A stretch of 9,089 bases of DNA, from the NCBI GenBank assembly GCA_945882005.1, contig CAMCWG010000102.1, positions 1 to 9,089 on the forward strand, written 5' to 3'. A program made the position numbers and the translations under genes. Of this stretch, positions 5,858 through 9,089 are shown one piece after another (the first letter of the stretch is position 1; every line of letters begins with the position of its first letter). Under the pieces are notes generated by a model, which was given only the letters and a program-made list of their open reading frames with translations, had not been told where the DNA came from and did no database searches. This DNA comes from Bordetella parapertussis (GTDB lineage: Bacteria > Pseudomonadota > Gammaproteobacteria > Burkholderiales > Burkholderiaceae_B).

Positions 5858-7765
5858 ATGAATCAAGCAACATCATCTTCTGACGCGTCGCAAACTTTGG
5901 GTTTTCAGGCAGAGGTTAAGCAGCTGCTGCACCTGATGATCCACTCGCTTTACAGCAATAAGGAAATCTTTCTGCGCGAGCTGGTGTCCAACGCCTCTGA
6001 CGCATGCGATAAGTTGCGCTTTGAGGCAATCGATCAGCCAGCCTTACTGGATGGCGAGGGTGAGCTACATGTCCGTGTCGATTTTGATAAAGCGGCGCGT
6101 ACGATCACTATTTCAGACAATGGTGTGGGCTTGTCCCGTGATGAGGCGGTAGCCAACTTAGGCACAATCGCTCGCTCGGGTACACGCGAGTTCTTTTCCA
6201 AGTTGACGGGTGACAAGCAGAAGGACGCGCAACTCATTGGTCAGTTTGGTGTTGGCTTTTACTCCTCTTTTATCGTAGCTGACAAAGTAACGGTTCGCAG
6301 CCGTCGTGCGGGCGCCCCCGCCGATCAAGGAATTATTTGGGAGTCGGACGGACAGGGTGAGTTCACGATCGCTGCGTCAGAAAAAGCCACACGTGGGACC
6401 GATGTCGTCTTGCACCTGCGCGCTGACGAGGATGAGTTCCTAAGCGGCTGGAAACTGCGTGAAGTCTTGCGTCGTTATTCAGATCACATCTCTTTACCTG
6501 TGGAAATGCTCAAGGAAGAGTGGGATAAAGATAAGTCCGAACAAATTAAAACAGACGTCTGGGAGCCGGTAAATCAGGCCAATGCGTTGTGGACGCGTAA
6601 CAAAGCCGACGTAACCGATGAGCAGTACCGTGAGTTCTATAAGCATGTTTCGCATGATTTTGATGATCCGTTAGCGTGGACCCACAATCGTGTCGAGGGC
6701 CGCAGCGAATACACACAACTGCTATATGTTCCGAAACATGCGCCGTTTGACATGTGGGATCGCGATGCACGGCGCGGAGTGAAGCTCTACGTCAAGCGGG
6801 TATTCATCATGGACGATGCCGAGCAAATGCTGCCCTCCTACTTGCGCTTTGTGCGAGGAGTGATCGACTCGGCTGATTTGCCATTGAACGTCTCGCGCGA
6901 GCTCTTGCAAGAGAGCCGTGACGTGAAAGCGATTCGTGAAGGATCGACCAAACGTATTCTGAGTTTGCTTGAGGACTTGGCTGAAAACAAAAAAGAGGAT
7001 TACGCCACGTTTTGGACAGAATTCGGTCAAGTGCTAAAAGAAGGTACGGGCGAAGACTCTGGCAACATCGAGCGGATTGCAAAATTGTTGCGCTTTGCCT
7101 CGACCCACGAAGACTCTGACGCTCAGACGGTGACTCTGGCTGACTACGTGTCACGTTTCAAAGATGGGCAGGACAAGATTTACTACGTCACGGCTGACAG
7201 TTACACCGCAGGACGAAATAGCCCTCACCTTGAAATCTTCCGTAAGAAAGGCATCGAAGTGTTGGTGCTGTGGGATCGTGTGGACGAGTGGATGTTGTCC
7301 CATCTGCGCGAGTTTGATGGCAAGCAACTGGTTTCTGTCGCGAAGGGTGGTCTAGATCTCGAGGCGCTGGCAGATGAGCAGGAGAAAAAACATCAGACGG
7401 AAGTGGCAGAGCAATTCAAGCCTTTAGTTGAGCGTTTGCAAGAGGCATTAAAAGAGCGGGTAAAGGAGGTGCGCGTCACCTTACGTCTGGTAGATTCACC
7501 GTCTTGCGTGGTGGTTGGACAAAACGATTTGAGCCCGCACTTGCAGCGTATGCTGAAGGCGGCTGGCCAGGCTGCGCCTAATGTGTTGCCGGTGCTCGAG
7601 ATCAATCCGGAACACGCGTTGGTCAAGCGCGTGCAGAGTGCAACGGACGAAAGCTTCAGTGAATGGGCAAATCTATTGTTCGAGCAGGCAATGCTTGCCG
7701 ATGGAGCACAGCTACCTGATCCGACTGCCTTTGTGCGTCGGGTAAATCATCTGCTACTCGGGTAA
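5858..7765 (+). CDS. htpG: Molecular chaperone HtpG (bacterial Hsp90)
   Basis: This 635-residue protein is full-length bacterial Hsp90, an ATP-driven dimeric cytosolic chaperone for client folding and stress recovery. The N-terminal GHKL ATPase domain carries [17 protein letters not shown] (Glu41 as the catalytic Glu and Asn45 as the Mg/ATP Asn), DNGVG (87-91), GTIARSGT (102-109), the lid segment [11 protein letters not shown] (128-138) and the Gly-Thr pair of RGTDV (179-183). The middle domain includes [19 protein letters not shown] with the ATP-sensing Arg. The C-terminal part, with [10 protein letters not shown], is the dimerisation domain. There is no C-terminal MEEVD, as expected in bacteria. 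A sigma-32 promoter precedes it and a candidate terminator lies just beyond its end. The stop codon lies 12 bases inside the convergent ampD gene. Confidence 0.98.
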   Translation: MNQATSSSDASQTLGFQAEVKQLLHLMIHSLYSNKEIFLRELVSNASDACDKLRFEAIDQPALLDGEGELHVRVDFDKAARTITISDNGVGLSRDEAVANLGTIARSGTREFFSKLTGDKQKDAQLIGQFGVGFYSSFIVADKVTVRSRRAGAPADQGIIWESDGQGEFTIAASEKATRGTDVVLHLRADEDEFLSGWKLREVLRRYSDHISLPVEMLKEEWDKDKSEQIKTDVWEPVNQANALWTRNKADVTDEQYREFYKHVSHDFDDPLAWTHNRVEGRSEYTQLLYVPKHAPFDMWDRDARRGVKLYVKRVFIMDDAEQMLPSYLRFVRGVIDSADLPLNVSRELLQESRDVKAIREGSTKRILSLLEDLAENKKEDYATFWTEFGQVLKEGTGEDSGNIERIAKLLRFASTHEDSDAQTVTLADYVSRFKDGQDKIYYVTADSYTAGRNSPHLEIFRKKGIEVLVLWDRVDEWMLSHLREFDGKQLVSVAKGGLDLEALADEQEKKHQTEVAEQFKPLVERLQEALKERVKEVRVTLRLVDSPSCVVVGQNDLSPHLQRMLKAAGQAAPNVLPVLEINPEHALVKRVQSATDESFSEWANLLFEQAMLADGAQLPDPTAFVRRVNHLLLG

Positions 7766-8326
7766 GGTTTCGGCCGTCCAGTTAGCGAGTTCAGCATAGC
7801 GGGCCCAGTCAAAAGCTGGGCCCGGGTCTGTTTTGCGACCCGGTGCAATATGGCAGTGTCCTTGTACGGCGGTCAAGGGGTAGCGCGCACGTAAGCATTT
7901 GCTTAAGTACTTAAGTGTGTCGTACTGCTGATCTGTGTAGGCGAGGGTGTCGGTTCCCTCGAGTTCTATACCAATAGAAAAATCGTTGCAACGCTCTCGA
8001 CCTTTGTGCGAGGACACCCCCGCATGCCAGGCGCGTTGATTGCATGAAACGAATTGCGTTGTGGTGCCATCGCGCTCAATGACGAAGTGCGCCGAAACGC
8101 GCAGCCCAACAATATTCTGAAACCAAGGGTCAGCCGTCGTATCTAACTGATTTAAAAATAAATCAGTGATGTAAGTGGTATTGAACTGACCGGGTGGCAA
8201 ACTGATGTTGTGTAAAACAAGTAGTTCGATGTTTGTATTTACTGGGCGTGCATCACAGTTTGGGGATGGCTTCAGTGCAATACGTGCACCGGGGGTTAGC
8301 CATCCGTTCGCGTCTATTTTCCACAT
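7754..8326 (-). CDS. ampD: 1,6-anhydro-N-acetylmuramyl-L-alanine amidase AmpD
   Basis: The 190-residue cytosolic amidase cleaves the L-Ala-peptide from 1,6-anhydro-MurNAc muropeptides during cell-wall recycling; in bacteria with AmpR/AmpC its loss derepresses beta-lactamase. Zinc ligands match by spacing: His39 ([11 protein letters not shown]), His157 (QGHCHIAPG) and Asp167 (RKTDPGP). Glu121 ([10 protein letters not shown]) and Lys165 match the catalytic residues of Citrobacter AmpD. RAWHAGVS and [10 protein letters not shown] are further family marks. There is no signal peptide, as expected for AmpD and unlike periplasmic AmiD. ATG 8324-8326 has no clear Shine-Dalgarno sequence, and the PP0621 gene ends 13 bases upstream, so coupling is likely. 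The 3' end overlaps the end of htpG by 12 bp. A GC-rich inverted repeat falls in the codons for the conserved [10 protein letters not shown] segment. Confidence 0.96.
   Translation of the reverse strand: MWKIDANGWLTPGARIALKPSPNCDARPVNTNIELLVLHNISLPPGQFNTTYITDLFLNQLDTTADPWFQNIVGLRVSAHFVIERDGTTTQFVSCNQRAWHAGVSSHKGRERCNDFSIGIELEGTDTLAYTDQQYDTLKYLSKCLRARYPLTAVQGHCHIAPGRKTDPGPAFDWARYAELANWTAETLPE
7800..7842 (+). terminator. Candidate intrinsic terminator of htpG, inside ampD
   Basis: CGGGCCCAG (7800-7808) and CTGGGCCCG (7816-7824) form a perfect nine-base-pair stem with a seven-base loop, beginning 35 bases after the htpG stop. On the + strand GGTCTGTTTTG follows, so the T-run (7831-7834) starts about six bases past the stem, farther away than ideal. 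The same bases encode the conserved [10 protein letters not shown] of AmpD on the other strand, so the repeat may simply be a codon by-product. There is no other hairpin between htpG and this point. Confidence 0.45.
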
Positions 8327-8339
8327 AGGGACTTAAGCG

Positions 8340-8600
8340 TTAACGCGGTGATTTTGCACCAAGAGATGCGTGCGCCTGGCTGCAAAAGCTCACGCCAGCT
8401 TTAGTAATGGCCTCGGACTCCGGAAGATGCACACCACAATGGGCGCAACGCACCATTGCTTCTGCTTCGACGACTCGTTGTGTGCCAGCTTGTTTTGGCA
8501 GAGAGTCGTTATACATTTTTTTGGCAGCAACCTGCGCAAGCACGCGTGTCGCGAGCAAGCCACCTAAAAACGCAACGACCCAGAATAATACTTTTCCCAT
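8340..8600 (-). CDS. PP0621 family small membrane-anchored zinc-ribbon protein
   Basis: This is an 86-residue protein. An N-terminal hydrophobic helix (residues about 3-24) should anchor it in the inner membrane. A short linker leads to a C-terminal metal-binding knuckle with Cys52-x2-Cys55 (RCAHCGVHLPESEA) and Cys73-x3-His77 (SFCSQAH). The CxxCGxHxPxSEA pattern followed by FCSxxH marks the PP0621 family, found in Beta- and Gammaproteobacteria; its function is unknown. ATG 8598-8600 begins one base after the stop of the cytochrome c assembly gene (TGA-C-ATG), so the two are very probably translationally coupled. ampD follows 13 bases on. The arrangement is consistent with a three-gene operon. 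Confidence 0.88.
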   Translation of the reverse strand: MGKVLFWVVAFLGGLLATRVLAQVAAKKMYNDSLPKQAGTQRVVEAEAMVRCAHCGVHLPESEAITKAGVSFCSQAHASLGAKSPR

Positions 8601-8601
8601 G

Positions 8602-9089
8602 TCAGTTTCTCTGTAAGATCACTTCAACTACAAAACGGCTGCCGGTATAGGCGAGTACGATAAAGGCAAAACCAACCAGTGTGTACCGGAGGGCAATCCT
8701 TCCGCGCCAGCCCCGCGCGTAACGCCCAGCCAAGAGGATACCAAAGGTAACCCAGGATAACAGCGTAAAAATCGTTTTGTGGTCAAGCGGCAACCATTTC
8801 CCTGTCATTTGAAGTGAAATGATCGATCCTGACAACACAGTGAATGTTAAGGCCGCAAACGCTATCCAAATGACGCGAAACAAAATTTGCTCTTGTGCAA
8901 GAAGCGGCGGCTGGGCGTCTAGAAGCCGACCGATTGCGCTACGCATCTTGGTTTGGACTGGGTTGGAATCTCTCGGAAAGTGCAGGCGATGATCGAGTGC
9001 ATCAATGAGCATGGCTTGGAGAGCGGAAATTGTCACGAGTGCATAGGCGCACAAGGCAATCAACAGATGCACTCTCAGAGCCGCGTCGT
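8602..9089 (-). CDS. Cytochrome c assembly protein (CcsA/YpjD/HemX-like), 5' end outside window
   Basis: The frame is open to the window edge and ends at TGA (8604-8602), so only the C-terminal part (about 162 residues) is seen; the family runs to about 265-280. The GTG at 9072 is not a real start: in-frame codons upstream continue the family sequence (Asp-Ala-Ala-Leu-Arg before VHLLIALCAYAL). Several membrane helices are visible: about 9073-9015 (LLIALCAYALVTISALQAML), then around IWIAFAALTFTVLSGSI, FTLLSWVTFGILLAG, and ALRYTLVGFAFIVLAY at the end. The PLDHKTIF segment with its His and the GRYARGWRGR loop are characteristic of this CcmC/CcsA-superfamily branch, which is linked to haem handling or cytochrome c maturation. 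Its specific role is unproven. Confidence 0.88.
   Translation of the reverse strand, partial: DAALRVHLLIALCAYALVTISALQAMLIDALDHRLHFPRDSNPVQTKMRSAIGRLLDAQPPLLAQEQILFRVIWIAFAALTFTVLSGSIISLQMTGKWLPLDHKTIFTLLSWVTFGILLAGRYARGWRGRIALRYTLVGFAFIVLAYTGSRFVVEVILQRN

Noticed and set aside
6807..7154. 115-codon frame on the - strand within htpG
   Set aside because: It is fully inside a well-conserved htpG, has a low-complexity Arg/Ser-rich composition and no ribosome-binding site; it is a shadow frame.

Overview
The window (about 9.1 kb) looks like chromosomal DNA of a betaproteobacterium, probably Burkholderiales. The grounds are the HtpG sequence type, the gene order CcsA/YpjD-type protein - PP0621 family protein - AmpD (an arrangement I associate with Betaproteobacteria), class III CoA-transferase and MmgE/PrpD genes next to each other, and an intermediate G+C content without islands of odd composition. 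No mobile element, phage gene, CRISPR array or rRNA is visible. Coding density is very high; most neighbouring genes overlap or lie only a few bases apart.

Layout. (1) 1-1255, + strand: the 3' part of a PQQ-dependent sorbosone/glucose dehydrogenase-like gene, then a secreted di-haem cytochrome c (c4-like), probably a periplasmic dehydrogenase and its electron acceptor. (2) 1303-1500: tRNA-Leu(CAA) on the - strand, with an exact TATAAT -10 box upstream and a stem-loop directly behind its CCA end. (3) 1581-5765, + strand: a four-gene run encoding a glutaredoxin-DinB fusion, a CaiB/BaiF class III CoA-transferase, an MmgE/PrpD family protein and a polytopic membrane protein built from two related halves. 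GTGA stop/start overlaps or near-overlaps link genes 1-2 and 3-4. (4) 5761-7765, + strand: htpG (Hsp90), preceded by a convincing sigma-32 heat-shock promoter whose -35 box overlaps the stop codon of the preceding gene. (5) 7754-9089, - strand: a cytochrome c assembly (CcsA/YpjD-like) gene cut by the window edge, a small zinc-ribbon PP0621 family gene and ampD, tightly packed and probably one operon. ampD and htpG overlap tail to tail by 12 bp.

How the genes work together. The first pair would oxidise a sugar or alcohol in the periplasm and pass electrons to the respiratory chain. The 1581-5765 cluster suggests an uncharacterised acid/CoA metabolism: a thiol-dependent DinB enzyme with its own redoxin, a CoA-transferase and a lyase/isomerase-fold protein for unsaturated polycarboxylates, plus a possible transporter. 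This pathway is inference and no substrate can be read from the sequence. HtpG is an independently heat-inducible chaperone. AmpD recycles cell-wall muropeptides.

The points most worth a second look are the sigma-32 promoter and alternative hairpins before htpG, the GC-rich hairpin inside ampD that may terminate htpG transcription, the Grx-DinB/CoA-transferase/MmgE cluster, and the duplicated membrane protein.
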